From the NCBI GenBank assembly GCA_030146705.1, contig JASLBE010000043.1:1-27331 (forward strand): a stretch of 27,331 nt of DNA, read 5' to 3'. Below the pieces are notes generated by a model. That model had not been told where the DNA came from. It searched no databases and worked only from the letters and a program-made list of their open reading frames with translations. The translations under genes and the position numbers were made by a program. Positions 1 through 8,540 of this stretch are shown here, in pieces (the first letter of the stretch is position 1; every line of letters begins with the position of its first letter). The DNA is from Tissierellales bacterium. Lineage in GTDB: Bacteria; Bacillota; Clostridia; Tissierellales; Tissierellaceae.

Positions 1-2964
1 ATACCTACAAACCTTCTTATAGGGACAATACTCACTACATAACTTGGGTTCTAATTGAAAATTTCCCCTTAAAATATTTTCCTTGCTTCCTATTATTAAG
101 TCCTTGGACCTAGTTAAAAGTTCTTGAAACTCTCCACTAGACAGCCTATTATTCCTCTTTTTTGAAAATTCTTTTATGGACCCCTTAACCTCAACACCCA
201 GGTCATAACACCCCTTATTTATTAAGCCATACTCTGCTACTAGGGGCTTGTTTTTTAGTTGGGATAAGAGATAAATAGGCATTTGTAGGCTAATTCCCTC
301 TTCCATTTCCTTAACCCCAAAACCACCACTAGACTTATAATCCTTTATAACTACTGACCCGTCTATCATTTTATCTATCCTATCAATCCTGCCATAAAGT
401 TTAACATCTCCCAGTTTAAAATCCTCCCTATAACCAAACCCATACTCAAACTTCCAAGGGCTAAGCCCCTCTTTTTTATTCCTAACTAGGTCCATTCTTA
501 TAAAGGTCAAAAGTTTTTCCAGCCTATCTTCAAAAATCAATCTATTAAACCCTGTTTTCCCATCTAGGTCTAAGTCCTCTAGCTGGCTTTCAAATAAGTT
601 TGCTACAAGACTTTCAAGTTCCAAGTCATCCATATCTTCCCTATAAAATTTTTCATAAAAGTCCCTAAGTATCCTATGGTATAGGTTGCCTATTTTTAAG
701 TAGTCTACCTCTAGGTCCTCCTCATAAACTTCCACTAGGCCAAAAACCTTATCCATTAGAAAACTAAAAGGGCACCTATTATAAGTTTCTAGGCTAGTGG
801 CTGAAAACTTCCTGTCCTTAAATTTTTCTTCCAAGTCTTCTATTATAAGAGGATCCCTAAGAAGTCCGTTATAAGAACCAAAGCCTTGGTTCCTTTCAAT
901 TATAGGCCTTAGCTGCCTATTTAACCTCCTTATATTTTCTGACTTAACTTCGTAGCTATAACTTTCAATATTATCTTCATAAAGCCTAAGGAGTATAAAG
1001 TTTTTATAGTCAATCCTATTAGTAACTAAATTTAAATCTTCCTTAAAAAGGTAGTCAAAACCTATTCTTTCCAAGCTATAATCTTCTAGCCTCCTGACTA
1101 TCTCCTCTAGAAATATAGAGGCCGTATCCTGGCCATCCTCTCCCTTAGTATAGGATAGGACTAATCCTTCTCTTGCTGAGCCTACTAATTCTCCTATTTT
1201 TATTATTTCATTATCTAACCTTTCTTCATATGACTTATATTTTAAGCCCAGCTTAGAAACTAGCCTCTTATTTTTCTCTTGGATGAAAAAATTAGCCTCC
1301 TTAATATTTGGGTATTTGCCTTGGGACAAGCCTATTATATAAAGCCTATTAAATTCAAAGCCCCTACTATTAATTAGGTCAAAGACCTTTAACCCTTGTC
1401 CTTTCCTATCCTTAACCTTAAAAGACTTATTTTTTAAATACTTTTCTAATAAGATAATATAGTCTTTTAAGTCAATTGAGCTTTCAACTTGTCCAAACCT
1501 GTCTAGGCTATGTAAAATTTCATAAATTTTAGCAAATTTTTCAGCTTCTTCTCCTAGTTCTTCTAAGTCATCATTTTCTAATAGGTCTTCAAGTAGATTA
1601 TATTTTTCAAATAGGTCCCTAATATAAGTATTAAAATCATAAATAGTTTCACAAGACAAAAGTTCATCTATTTCTAAAATTACATCAGATATAAATTCTA
1701 GTAAAATCTTAAGGTGCCTATCCCCTATATCCAAGACCCTACTTCCAGCTATAGACCTAAGCCCAGCTAAATCTTTTATCTCCTGGTTTTTTAAAAAAGT
1801 AAAAATCTCACCCTTATCTTCCAAGTCTAGTTTAGAAAAATATCTTGCATCAAGCCTATTTAATAAGGCTTCCTTAAACTTCCCATTCAAGCCTAGTCTT
1901 AGAACATTTAAAATTTCTCTAGCCAGGCCCAAACTCTCCATACTTCTACTAATTACCCGGTCTATTGGCAACTTTTCCACCTGGCTAACTTGGTCAATTA
2001 TTTCCACATAGCTAGGATCAAGAATAGTTATTGACATACTATTTAAGTCCTCCCCCTTGGCCAACCTAAGTTTTATATCTTCAAAGACCCTCTTAACTTC
2101 TAAATATTCACTAGTTGCCTCTATTACTTGAACCTGGTTGCAGCCACTTACCTTCCCATCATTCTTGGAAAATAAGTCATAGGCTATATCTTTAAAAAAT
2201 CCTCCCTCATATGACTCTTCCATAATTTCAAAGCCCATTTCTCTTAAGCTTTTTAAACTATTGTTTAAGACAATATTTTCCCTCCTACTTTTAAAATCCA
2301 TATTAATATAAATATTAATATCTCTTTTTGCTAGTTCTTTTAAAAGTCTCATCTCTATTGGCCTAAAATCGTAAAATTTATCTATATAAATATTTTTAAT
2401 ATTAAACTTAAAATCTGGCCTCTCTATTTCTTCTATGGCCCTAAAATAAACCTCTTCCCTATCTAAGACCTCCTTTTCCCATAAATAGTTTTCATAGGCC
2501 TCATAGATCAAACCTAGTTCCCTGTAATAAGGTTCTTTTGGCAAGCCTTTTAGGAAATCCTTACTCCTTATAAACTCCCTCTTAACCTCTCCAATTATTT
2601 CCAGGATGCTTAAGATAAATCCATCCTTACTTGCAAAATCCTTATAGTAGTCTAGGTCTTCTTTTTCTGCCATTTCCTTTACTAGCCTAGCAACTATTAG
2701 GTACTTTAATTCATCCCCTAAAATACCCTCCTTATTTACCTTTAAAATATTGTCTACAATATCATCAAAAGTAAATAGGTTAATAGAAAAATGACTCTTA
2801 AGGTCCCTTAAAAGTCTTTTCCTGTAATAATTTATAATTTCTCCATTGGGCAAGATATAATAAAATTCTTCCTCTTTCCCAGCCTCTAGAAGGGCTAGGA
2901 TATCCTTATAAAACTTTTCACTAGTCTCCCTATTCTTATTAGCTAAATAGACTGTCCTTTTCAT
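1..2964 (-). CDS. addB: AddB (RexB-like) subunit of the AddAB helicase-nuclease, 3' end cut by the window edge
   Basis: Continuous frame of 988 residues from the ATG at 2964 to the left edge, with no stop. AddB works with AddA to resect double-strand DNA ends for recombination. The C-terminal RecB-like nuclease is clear: H763 in GNLYHRIL, D861 in GRIDRID, D875-Y-K877 in KDYKSS, then the QMPIYLL helix. Four cysteines of the Fe-S clasp are present: C731 (NRCPF) and C976, C980, C986 (Cx3Cx5C) next to the edge, so only a short tail is missing. A helicase-like motif SRGFEFNRLYIIGL lies upstream of the nuclease. The N-terminus (MKRTVYLANKNRE) has no Walker A motif; as I recall, RexB-type AddB proteins also lack it. 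RBS GGAGG lies 7 nt before the start. Last gene visible of the operon starting at 7820; addA is expected just beyond the left edge. Confidence 0.93.
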   Translation of the reverse strand, partial: MKRTVYLANKNRETSEKFYKDILALLEAGKEEEFYYILPNGEIINYYRKRLLRDLKSHFSINLFTFDDIVDNILKVNKEGILGDELKYLIVARLVKEMAEKEDLDYYKDFASKDGFILSILEIIGEVKREFIRSKDFLKGLPKEPYYRELGLIYEAYENYLWEKEVLDREEVYFRAIEEIERPDFKFNIKNIYIDKFYDFRPIEMRLLKELAKRDINIYINMDFKSRRENIVLNNSLKSLREMGFEIMEESYEGGFFKDIAYDLFSKNDGKVSGCNQVQVIEATSEYLEVKRVFEDIKLRLAKGEDLNSMSITILDPSYVEIIDQVSQVEKLPIDRVISRSMESLGLAREILNVLRLGLNGKFKEALLNRLDARYFSKLDLEDKGEIFTFLKNQEIKDLAGLRSIAGSRVLDIGDRHLKILLEFISDVILEIDELLSCETIYDFNTYIRDLFEKYNLLEDLLENDDLEELGEEAEKFAKIYEILHSLDRFGQVESSIDLKDYIILLEKYLKNKSFKVKDRKGQGLKVFDLINSRGFEFNRLYIIGLSQGKYPNIKEANFFIQEKNKRLVSKLGLKYKSYEERLDNEIIKIGELVGSAREGLVLSYTKGEDGQDTASIFLEEIVRRLEDYSLERIGFDYLFKEDLNLVTNRIDYKNFILLRLYEDNIESYSYEVKSENIRRLNRQLRPIIERNQGFGSYNGLLRDPLIIEDLEEKFKDRKFSATSLETYNRCPFSFLMDKVFGLVEVYEEDLEVDYLKIGNLYHRILRDFYEKFYREDMDDLELESLVANLFESQLEDLDLDGKTGFNRLIFEDRLEKLLTFIRMDLVRNKKEGLSPWKFEYGFGYREDFKLGDVKLYGRIDRIDKMIDGSVVIKDYKSSGGFGVKEMEEGISLQMPIYLLSQLKNKPLVAEYGLINKGCYDLGVEVKGSIKEFSKKRNNRLSSGEFQELLTRSKDLIIGSKENILRGNFQLEPKLCSEYCPYKKVCRY

Positions 2965-2976
2965 TTATACCTCCAA

Positions 2977-4215
2977 CTATTCTATAACCTGCTGCCTCTT
3001 ATCCTTAGACTTACTATTTAATAGGTCCCGTAATTCCCCATTAAGCTTATCTATATTAGGCATTGGAATTTCATCATCATTTATTTTATAGGCCTCTTTG
3101 GTTTTTAAAATCCTATAAACCTTTTCATCTATTTCTTCCTCTGTAAGCCTTCCATCATCAATAGCCTTTTTTACTTTTTTAATAAATTCCCTACCAACAT
3201 TTTCACCATGGCATAAGAAGACTACATCTCCCCCAGCTTGAAGGAACATAAGGGCTCCATCTACTGGCTCATGGCTATTTGTTATGGCACCCATAGTCAT
3301 ATCATCTGAAAATATTAGCCCCTCATAACCTAGGTCCTCCCTAAGGAGGTCTACCATTATTTTTTTAGATAAGGAGGCTGGTAGTTTGCTGTCTATATTT
3401 TTATAAAGAACATGACCAACCATTACCCCATCTACACCTTGGTCTATGGCTTTTTTAAAGGGTAGGATGTCTTGGTTCCTTAAGTCATCATAGGTCTTGT
3501 TTACTATTGGAAGTTGGTAGTGAGAATCTACATCTGTACTCCCATGGCCAGGAAAATGCTTGACCAAGGCTAAAACGCCTTCTTCTTTGACTCCCTCCAA
3601 GACTTTTAGCCCAGCAAAACTAACTAGCTCTTCTGTCTTTCCATAAGACCTGGTCCTAGTTATTTCATTATTTGGATTATATCTTATGTCTAAAACTGGC
3701 CCATTATTTAAATTAAATCCCAGCGACCTGACTGTAACCCCTAACTGCTTGCCAAAATCTTTTATTAAATCACCATCATTTAAACTACCTATGTCCTTAG
3801 CCCTAGGCAATTTATTTAAGTCCTTAGGAATCCTACTAACATCTCCGCCTTCTTCATCTAAGGCTATGAATAAAGGTTTGTTCCCAGACCTATTATAGGC
3901 CTTTATTTTGTTTATAGTCTTAACTAGCTCCGAACTACTGCCTATATTCCTAGTAAAAAAGATTAAACCTCCCGGCTTAACTTCCCTTAATTTCTCACCC
4001 AAATTATCGTTAAAATCCTTACCATTAAAACCTAGGATCATAAGCTGGCCTATTTTTTCATCAAGAGTCATACTAGCAAGTTCTTTTCCTATATGGTCCA
4101 GGCTTACCTCCGGCTCTTTTTCAACAACTTCTACTACTGGTTTATCCGTTTCTTTACAGGCAACAAGAAGAACTATAATTGCCAGTAATGTAAGTACATA
4201 TATCTTTTTTTTCAT
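2977..4215 (-). CDS. nagZ: NagZ-like beta-N-acetylhexosaminidase lipoprotein (glycoside hydrolase family 3)
   Basis: 412 residues. GH3 enzyme expected to remove N-acetylglucosamine from peptidoglycan fragments, acting outside the membrane. The N-terminus is a lipoprotein signal (MKKKIYVLTLLAIIVLLVAC, lipidation at C20) followed by a charged linker. The family signature KHFPGHGSTDVDSH spans 219-232 and supplies the Asp-Ser-His dyad (D230/H232) of Gram-positive NagZ proteins; IFSDDMTMGA at 301-310 supplies the nucleophile D304. Substrate-pocket motifs ALDEEGG (118-124) and NNGPVLDI (170-177) are also present. It is a single-domain form, without the extra C-terminal domain of B. subtilis NagZ. 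ATG with AGGAGG 6 nt upstream. It follows glsA after 36 nt that contain a hairpin, and addB starts 12 nt after its stop. Confidence 0.9.
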   Translation of the reverse strand: MKKKIYVLTLLAIIVLLVACKETDKPVVEVVEKEPEVSLDHIGKELASMTLDEKIGQLMILGFNGKDFNDNLGEKLREVKPGGLIFFTRNIGSSSELVKTINKIKAYNRSGNKPLFIALDEEGGDVSRIPKDLNKLPRAKDIGSLNDGDLIKDFGKQLGVTVRSLGFNLNNGPVLDIRYNPNNEITRTRSYGKTEELVSFAGLKVLEGVKEEGVLALVKHFPGHGSTDVDSHYQLPIVNKTYDDLRNQDILPFKKAIDQGVDGVMVGHVLYKNIDSKLPASLSKKIMVDLLREDLGYEGLIFSDDMTMGAITNSHEPVDGALMFLQAGGDVVFLCHGENVGREFIKKVKKAIDDGRLTEEEIDEKVYRILKTKEAYKINDDEIPMPNIDKLNGELRDLLNSKSKDKRQQVIE

Positions 4216-4231
4216 CTTTACCTCCTATAAA

Positions 4232-4255
4232 TTAACCTGCCTCTTGGCAGGTTAA
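4232..4255 (-). terminator. Perfect hairpin between glsA and the nagZ-like gene, possible attenuator
   Basis: Arms 4232-4241 and 4246-4255 are a perfect 10-bp inverted repeat (TTAACCTGCC / GGCAGGTTAA) with a 4-nt loop. On the minus strand the hairpin contains the glsA stop codon and is followed by TTTATAGGAGG, so the U-tract is very short and the next gene's RBS follows at once. It is more likely a partial terminator, RNA processing or stability element than a full stop to the operon. Confidence 0.55.
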
Positions 4256-5163
4256 AATATACTATAATTTAATTCTTTGGCTACTGCCTTAAGTAGTTTT
4301 TGTCCCAGTTTAGAATTCCCTATCTCATCTAACCCTGGACTATAAACAACTAGGTTGCCAACATCTGGAATAATTGATAAAATCCCACCAGAAACTCCCG
4401 ACTTGGAAGGTAGCCCTACATCCACTGCAAACTCCCCACTATAATTATACATTCCTGCCATAAGCATAGTAGCATTTACTATTTTTACAGTTTCCTCCCT
4501 TAGAAGCTTTTCTCCAAAGATACTATAACCACCACTACTAAAAATATGGCCCAGCTTACTTAAGTCTAAACTATCTACTTCTATGGAGCACTGCTTAAAA
4601 TAAGTTTCTAAAACTTCTTCAAAATCTTCTTGCAAAAGTCCCTTGTTCTTTAAAATATAGGCTATGGCCCTATTCCTATCCCCAGTCCTACTTTCTGACC
4701 TATATATTTTTTCATTATAACTAGACTCTTTTCCTGTAGCCTTGGCTACAAAATCTAAAAGCCTTTTAAGCCTATCCCCTTTAATTAAAGAGGTTGTAAC
4801 TATGGCACCAGCATTTATCATTGGGTTTGCAGGCAGGTAACCATCTTCCTCCAGCCTGGAAAAAGTATTAAAAGTTTCCTCAGTAGGTTTAAAACCTACT
4901 TTTTTCTCAATATCTTCCCTAGGATTATCCTCTAGGGCCAGGGCCAAGGCTAGTATTTTAGAAATACTTTGGAGGCTAAATTTGACAAAATAGTCCCCAA
5001 ACCTATACTCTTCTCCACTATTCATCCTAAGGACCAAGCTTAGGTCCTCTAGACTACTATTTTTAAGCTCAGGTATATAATCTGCTAGCTTGCCCCTATC
5101 CTTATCTAAACTTATGTCTTCAAATATTTCCCTAAGAATTTTTTCCTTACTATTAGTGGACAT
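4252..5163 (-). CDS. glsA: Glutaminase
   Basis: 303 residues, the normal length for the bacterial glutaminase A family (beta-lactamase-like fold). It hydrolyses glutamine to glutamate and ammonia in the cytoplasm. The catalytic Ser-x-x-Lys is S66-I-S-K69 inside FSLQSISK. Other family motifs are PANPMINAGAI (111-121), with substrate-binding Asn residues, and the block MLMAGMYNYSGEFAVDVGLP followed by KSGVSGGI near residues 235-265. ATG with a GGAGGGG ribosome site; the first 11 nt overlap the end of the upstream kinase-like gene, so translation of the two is probably coupled. A hairpin overlaps its stop codon. Confidence 0.95.
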   Translation of the reverse strand: MSTNSKEKILREIFEDISLDKDRGKLADYIPELKNSSLEDLSLVLRMNSGEEYRFGDYFVKFSLQSISKILALALALEDNPREDIEKKVGFKPTEETFNTFSRLEEDGYLPANPMINAGAIVTTSLIKGDRLKRLLDFVAKATGKESSYNEKIYRSESRTGDRNRAIAYILKNKGLLQEDFEEVLETYFKQCSIEVDSLDLSKLGHIFSSGGYSIFGEKLLREETVKIVNATMLMAGMYNYSGEFAVDVGLPSKSGVSGGILSIIPDVGNLVVYSPGLDEIGNSKLGQKLLKAVAKELNYSIF

Positions 5164-6829
5164 TTAAATCTGCCCCTCCTATAAACTCCCTTAAAATTGA
5201 ATTGGAAGGAATAGCTGTTTCATCTTCAATATCCTTAAAATAATCTAAAAATTTAACTAGCTTCCTGGCCTCACTATAATAATAGTTTTCCTCAGTTATT
5301 TCCTTCAATAAAGGAACAGCATATTTTTTCAATATAGATAGTTCATATACAAGTGCAGAGTCAAACATTATATCAGCCTCTTCTTGGTAGGGGAAAATAT
5401 GTTTTTCTTCTCCCTTTCTAACCCCTCCCCAAAGTTCAAAAGTCCTAATTGGGTCATTTCCCCTATATTTATGGTCCCTAACCATTCTTCTTATTAACCT
5501 TGTATCAGTTGTTGCTATCCTATTATTAGCATCAATATTTAACTGGGTTAAGGCAGAAATATAAATCTTATACTTATTTTTATCAGGGATTTCCCTGGTT
5601 AGTTTTGGGTTTAAACCGTGGATTCCCTCAACTATAATAGGGTCTTCCTTGCCCACTTTAACAAATTTCCCTGACCTTTCCCTTTCTCCAGTCAAAAAAT
5701 TATACTTTGGTAGCTCAACTTCATTTCCCTCTAAAAGGCTTATTAAGTCCTCATTTAATTTTTTTAAATCTATAGCCTCAACAGCTTCAAAATCATAAGT
5801 TCCATCAGGATTAGTAGGAGTATCAACCCTATTTACAAAGTAATCGTCCACTGAAATAATTATTGGGTTTTTCCCATTTACCCTTAGGTGGACCCCAAGC
5901 CTATTAGCAAAAGTTGTCTTACCAGAAGAAGAAGGTCCTGCTATTAAAATAGTCCTAATATCCCTCTCATCACAAATCCTATCTGCAATATTTCCTATTT
6001 TCTTATTATGCAAGGCCTCCGAAACCCTTATTACATCATTAATTTTTCCATTTTCAACCTTTTCATTTAAGGAGCCAACATATTGGAGGTCCAATATTTC
6101 AGCCCATCTTTTTGATTCATCAAAGGCCTTGGCTAATTTTTTTTGCTCAATAAATTTAGCTATTTCATTAGGTGTTTCCCTATTAGGAAAAAGAATTAAA
6201 AGCCCAGGATAATAGTACTTTAGGTCAAAAGCTGTAATATATCCTGTTGAAGGGGCTAAGTATCCATGGTATGTATCTTGGTAGTCACAAAGTGTATAAA
6301 TATCCATATGGTCCCTTGTAAGGGTTTCTAAAAGCCTAACCTTATTTATATTACCATTTTCCCTAAACATTTCTATAGCTTCTTCCCTAGTGTACCTCTC
6401 CCTAGTGATCCTATGGTCCTTATCTATTATTTCCTGCATTTTTTCTTTTATCTTACCAATATCTTTAAAATTCATAGAGCTTCCATCTTCAAAGCAAGTA
6501 TATAATCCAGAACCTAAAAACTGTTCTATAGCAACAGACTTATCTGGATATAAATCCTTACAAGCCTTGATAAATATAGCCGTTATTGTCCTAGTAAAAA
6601 TCCTGTATCCATCTACATTTCTAATATCTAAATATTCTATTTCCATCCCATCTTCAAGTTCTTTTTCTAAGTTATAAACCCTATTATTTATCCTGGCCCC
6701 TAGGTATTTTTTATAATCACTATTTATAACAAGCTTAGCCAGGTCCTCTAAAGTTTTAACTTGGCTGCTACTATCTATAGTAACCTCCCTATCTATTCCA
6801 TTTTTAATATATAGTTTCATTGCTGTCAT
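5153..6829 (-). CDS. TGS-domain uridine-kinase-like nucleoside kinase
   Basis: 558 residues from the chosen start. Domain order: a TGS-like beta-grasp domain (about 1-70), a region resembling the second additional domain of threonyl-tRNA synthetase (about 75-230), then a uridine kinase/phosphoribulokinase-type P-loop domain with GPSSSGKT at 298-305 and SVDDYF shortly after. This fusion is a known Firmicutes family usually annotated as nucleoside kinase; the physiological substrate is uncertain. Start: the frame is open upstream to a TTG at 6865, but the ATG at 6829 has AAGGAG 9 nt before it and does not overlap the preceding gene, so I use it. The 3' end overlaps glsA by 11 nt. Confidence 0.88.
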   Translation of the reverse strand: MTAMKLYIKNGIDREVTIDSSSQVKTLEDLAKLVINSDYKKYLGARINNRVYNLEKELEDGMEIEYLDIRNVDGYRIFTRTITAIFIKACKDLYPDKSVAIEQFLGSGLYTCFEDGSSMNFKDIGKIKEKMQEIIDKDHRITRERYTREEAIEMFRENGNINKVRLLETLTRDHMDIYTLCDYQDTYHGYLAPSTGYITAFDLKYYYPGLLILFPNRETPNEIAKFIEQKKLAKAFDESKRWAEILDLQYVGSLNEKVENGKINDVIRVSEALHNKKIGNIADRICDERDIRTILIAGPSSSGKTTFANRLGVHLRVNGKNPIIISVDDYFVNRVDTPTNPDGTYDFEAVEAIDLKKLNEDLISLLEGNEVELPKYNFLTGERERSGKFVKVGKEDPIIVEGIHGLNPKLTREIPDKNKYKIYISALTQLNIDANNRIATTDTRLIRRMVRDHKYRGNDPIRTFELWGGVRKGEEKHIFPYQEEADIMFDSALVYELSILKKYAVPLLKEITEENYYYSEARKLVKFLDYFKDIEDETAIPSNSILREFIGGADLNVH

Positions 6830-6842
6830 ATCTTCACTCTCC

Positions 6843-7820
6843 TTAAAAAAATAAATCACTTTCAATAGCCTTCATATATCCAAAAGTATCTGCCACTATC
6901 TCTTTACCCACTAAATAGTCTAGCTTACCAACTGGATCAACAAACCTAAGCTTATATCCATGAAGATACTGGTCTGTTAAGTTATATTTATCCTTAAAAA
7001 GTTTATTTACTTCCCTATTACCATACTTCCTATCTCCAATTATTGGGTGGCCTATAGAGGCAAGATGGACCCTTATTTGGTGGGTTCTTCCTGTTATAAG
7101 CTCGATTTCAAGCAAACTATAGTCCCCATTAGTTTTTATTGGCCTTATATTAGTTACTATTTTTTTACTATTTTCACTAGGCTTGTCCACTATTCTAACC
7201 TTATTTTTTTCTTCATCCTTAATAATATGGTCAACTAGTTGGATTTCCTTGTCTAGTTTCCCCTTAACTATTGTCTTATAAAACCTAGCTATTTTATATT
7301 CTCTCATACTTTCATTTAAGTTTTTCATAGTTTCATAATTTTTCCCTCCAAGTATAACACCTGAAGTATTCCTATCTAACCTATTACAAATACCTGGTAT
7401 AAAGTTATGCTCCTTTCTTGGAACATAGTCCCCTTTTTTTATAAGATAGTTTACCATTCCATCTACTATGTTTTCTTCCCTTAGCTTGTCGCTACTATGG
7501 GATAAAATCCCTGGTTTTTTATTCATAGCTATTATATTTTCATCTTCATAAATTATATTTAAATCCATAGATATTTTATTAATATCTATTTCCTTTTTAA
7601 ACTTAGCTATAGTTTCATCAGCCAAATAGATTTGAATCCTATCTCCCTCTTTTATTAAATCCTCAGGAGTAGCCTTTTTGTTATTTAATTTTATGTTTTT
7701 TTTCCTAAGCATCTTAAATATAAAACTCCTAGGTGCTTCATTTAAATACTTAAGTAAAAACCTATCTATCCTTTGGCCATCATCATTTCTATTTACTATC
7801 AACTCTTGCAAAATATTCAC
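6843..7820 (-). CDS. RluA/RluD-family pseudouridine synthase
   Basis: 325 residues. Converts uridines in large-subunit rRNA (or tRNA) to pseudouridine; the exact site cannot be told from the sequence. An S4-like RNA-binding domain occupies about residues 12-65, followed by the catalytic domain with NRLDRNTSG at 146-154, where D149 is the catalytic aspartate, and the family block ITGRTHQIRVHL followed by GHPIIGDRKYG. Starts with GTG at 7820; an AAAGG element lies about 7 nt upstream. First gene of the leftward operon that continues through the kinase-like protein, glsA, the nagZ-like gene and addB. Its promoter is back to back with that of the MltG-like gene. Confidence 0.92.
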   Translation of the reverse strand: MNILQELIVNRNDDGQRIDRFLLKYLNEAPRSFIFKMLRKKNIKLNNKKATPEDLIKEGDRIQIYLADETIAKFKKEIDINKISMDLNIIYEDENIIAMNKKPGILSHSSDKLREENIVDGMVNYLIKKGDYVPRKEHNFIPGICNRLDRNTSGVILGGKNYETMKNLNESMREYKIARFYKTIVKGKLDKEIQLVDHIIKDEEKNKVRIVDKPSENSKKIVTNIRPIKTNGDYSLLEIELITGRTHQIRVHLASIGHPIIGDRKYGNREVNKLFKDKYNLTDQYLHGYKLRFVDPVGKLDYLVGKEIVADTFGYMKAIESDLFF

Positions 7821-7860
7821 CTTTTTACCTTTCCTATGTTATAATATATATTATACAATA
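7816..7860. promoter_or_regulatory. Divergent promoter with a shared palindromic -10 region
   Basis: Positions 7840-7855 form the perfect 16-bp palindrome TATAATATATATTATA. It contains a plus-strand -10 TATAAT (7840-7845) and a minus-strand -10 TATAAT (7850-7855). A weak plus -35 (TTCACC, 7816-7821) lies 18 bp upstream and overlaps the GTG of the pseudouridine synthase. I see no good minus -35. The two -10 boxes are only 4 bp apart, so both promoters cannot be melted independently. Confidence 0.65.
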
Positions 7861-7902
7861 ATAAGTAAAAAAAAGATATTTTCTAGTGTAAGAGGTGACA
7901 CA

Positions 7903-8487
7903 ATGGGCAAAAAAAAGGGTTCTTTTAAGGATTTCCTATATGACTCTATGGATTACATAATGATTTTTTCTATAATCCTAGTTGTTGTCGGGATAATTTC
8001 TTGGCGCTTAAATATATTGTTTGACGATGCTAATATTATAGCTAGTAGCAAGCTAGCCAATGAAGTTTCTAAAAATAAGGAGTCTAGTAAAAAGGATGAG
8101 AAAAAACCAGTTAAAAAAACTGTGGAAAAAAAGAAGAGTACAGAGGCTGAAAAAAAGAAAACTGTGAAAAAAGAGGATAAAGCTAAGGATACGGCTAAGA
8201 ACGCTTCCAATAAAAATGATGCTAAGTTAGTTGATGAAAAAGATAAAGTTAAAGAGGCTGACCAAGAAAAAGACAAGACAGGTAAGGTTGTAGAGGTCAA
8301 TATACCTCAAGGGTCAGATTCTTCTAAGATTGCAGATATTTTACAAACTAGTGGCGCTGTTAAAGATTCTAAGGAGTTTTTGAAGAAGTGTGAAGAAATG
8401 GATAAATCAACTAGGCTAAAGGCTGGAGATTTTGAAATACCAAAAGGTACTTCCTTAGAAGAGGTTATCAATATTATTACTAAATAG
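7903..8487 (+). CDS. Membrane-anchored protein with MltG (YceG)-type N-terminal domain, no catalytic domain
   Basis: 194 residues. A short cytoplasmic head is followed by one membrane segment (about 17-38), a long Lys/Glu/Ala-rich linker (about 50-127) and a C-terminal domain (128-194) with VNIPQGSDSSKIADIL, then GAVKDSKEFL, LKAGDFEIPKGTS and EEVINIITK. This pattern matches the LysM-like segment found at the N-terminal side of the lytic transglycosylase MltG; the catalytic part is absent. It may bind peptidoglycan or help a cell-wall enzyme, but that is inference. Start: ATG at 7903 with GAGGTG 5 nt upstream; longer in-frame starts lie upstream of the promoter and inside the divergent gene. 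It ends in a strong terminator. Confidence 0.82.
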   Translation: MGKKKGSFKDFLYDSMDYIMIFSIILVVVGIISWRLNILFDDANIIASSKLANEVSKNKESSKKDEKKPVKKTVEKKKSTEAEKKKTVKKEDKAKDTAKNASNKNDAKLVDEKDKVKEADQEKDKTGKVVEVNIPQGSDSSKIADILQTSGAVKDSKEFLKKCEEMDKSTRLKAGDFEIPKGTSLEEVINIITK

Positions 8488-8508
8488 GGACTGGGTCCCT
8501 ATTTTTTT
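8484..8508 (+). terminator. Intrinsic terminator of the MltG-like gene
   Basis: Stem ATAGGGAC (8484-8491) / GTCCCTAT (8495-8502), loop TGG, then a run of seven T (8502-8508). The stop codon TAG is inside the left arm. Confidence 0.92.
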
Positions 8509-8510
8509 AT

Positions 8511-8540
8511 AAAAAAAATTAGGAGTAGCCAACTCCTAAT
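8511..8540 (-). terminator. Intrinsic terminator of the leftward 11638-8536 operon
   Basis: Arms 8518-8526 and 8532-8540 (ATTAGGAGT / ACTCCTAAT), 5-nt loop, then eight T on the minus strand (A run 8511-8518). The stop codon of the last gene is inside the stem. It lies tail to tail with the terminator of the MltG-like gene. Confidence 0.9.

Noticed and set aside
6830..6865. TTG start at 6865 for the uridine-kinase-like protein
   Set aside because: It would overlap the upstream gene and has no RBS; ATG 6829 has AAGGAG at good spacing.
7678..7902. Upstream in-frame extension of the MltG-like gene by 75 residues
   Set aside because: It lies inside the opposite-strand pseudouridine synthase and upstream of the promoter, and the ATG at 7903 has a proper RBS.
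7953..8300. Minus-strand open frame opposite the MltG-like gene
   Set aside because: Ser/Leu/Phe-rich antisense of a Lys/Glu-rich linker; no RBS or promoter.
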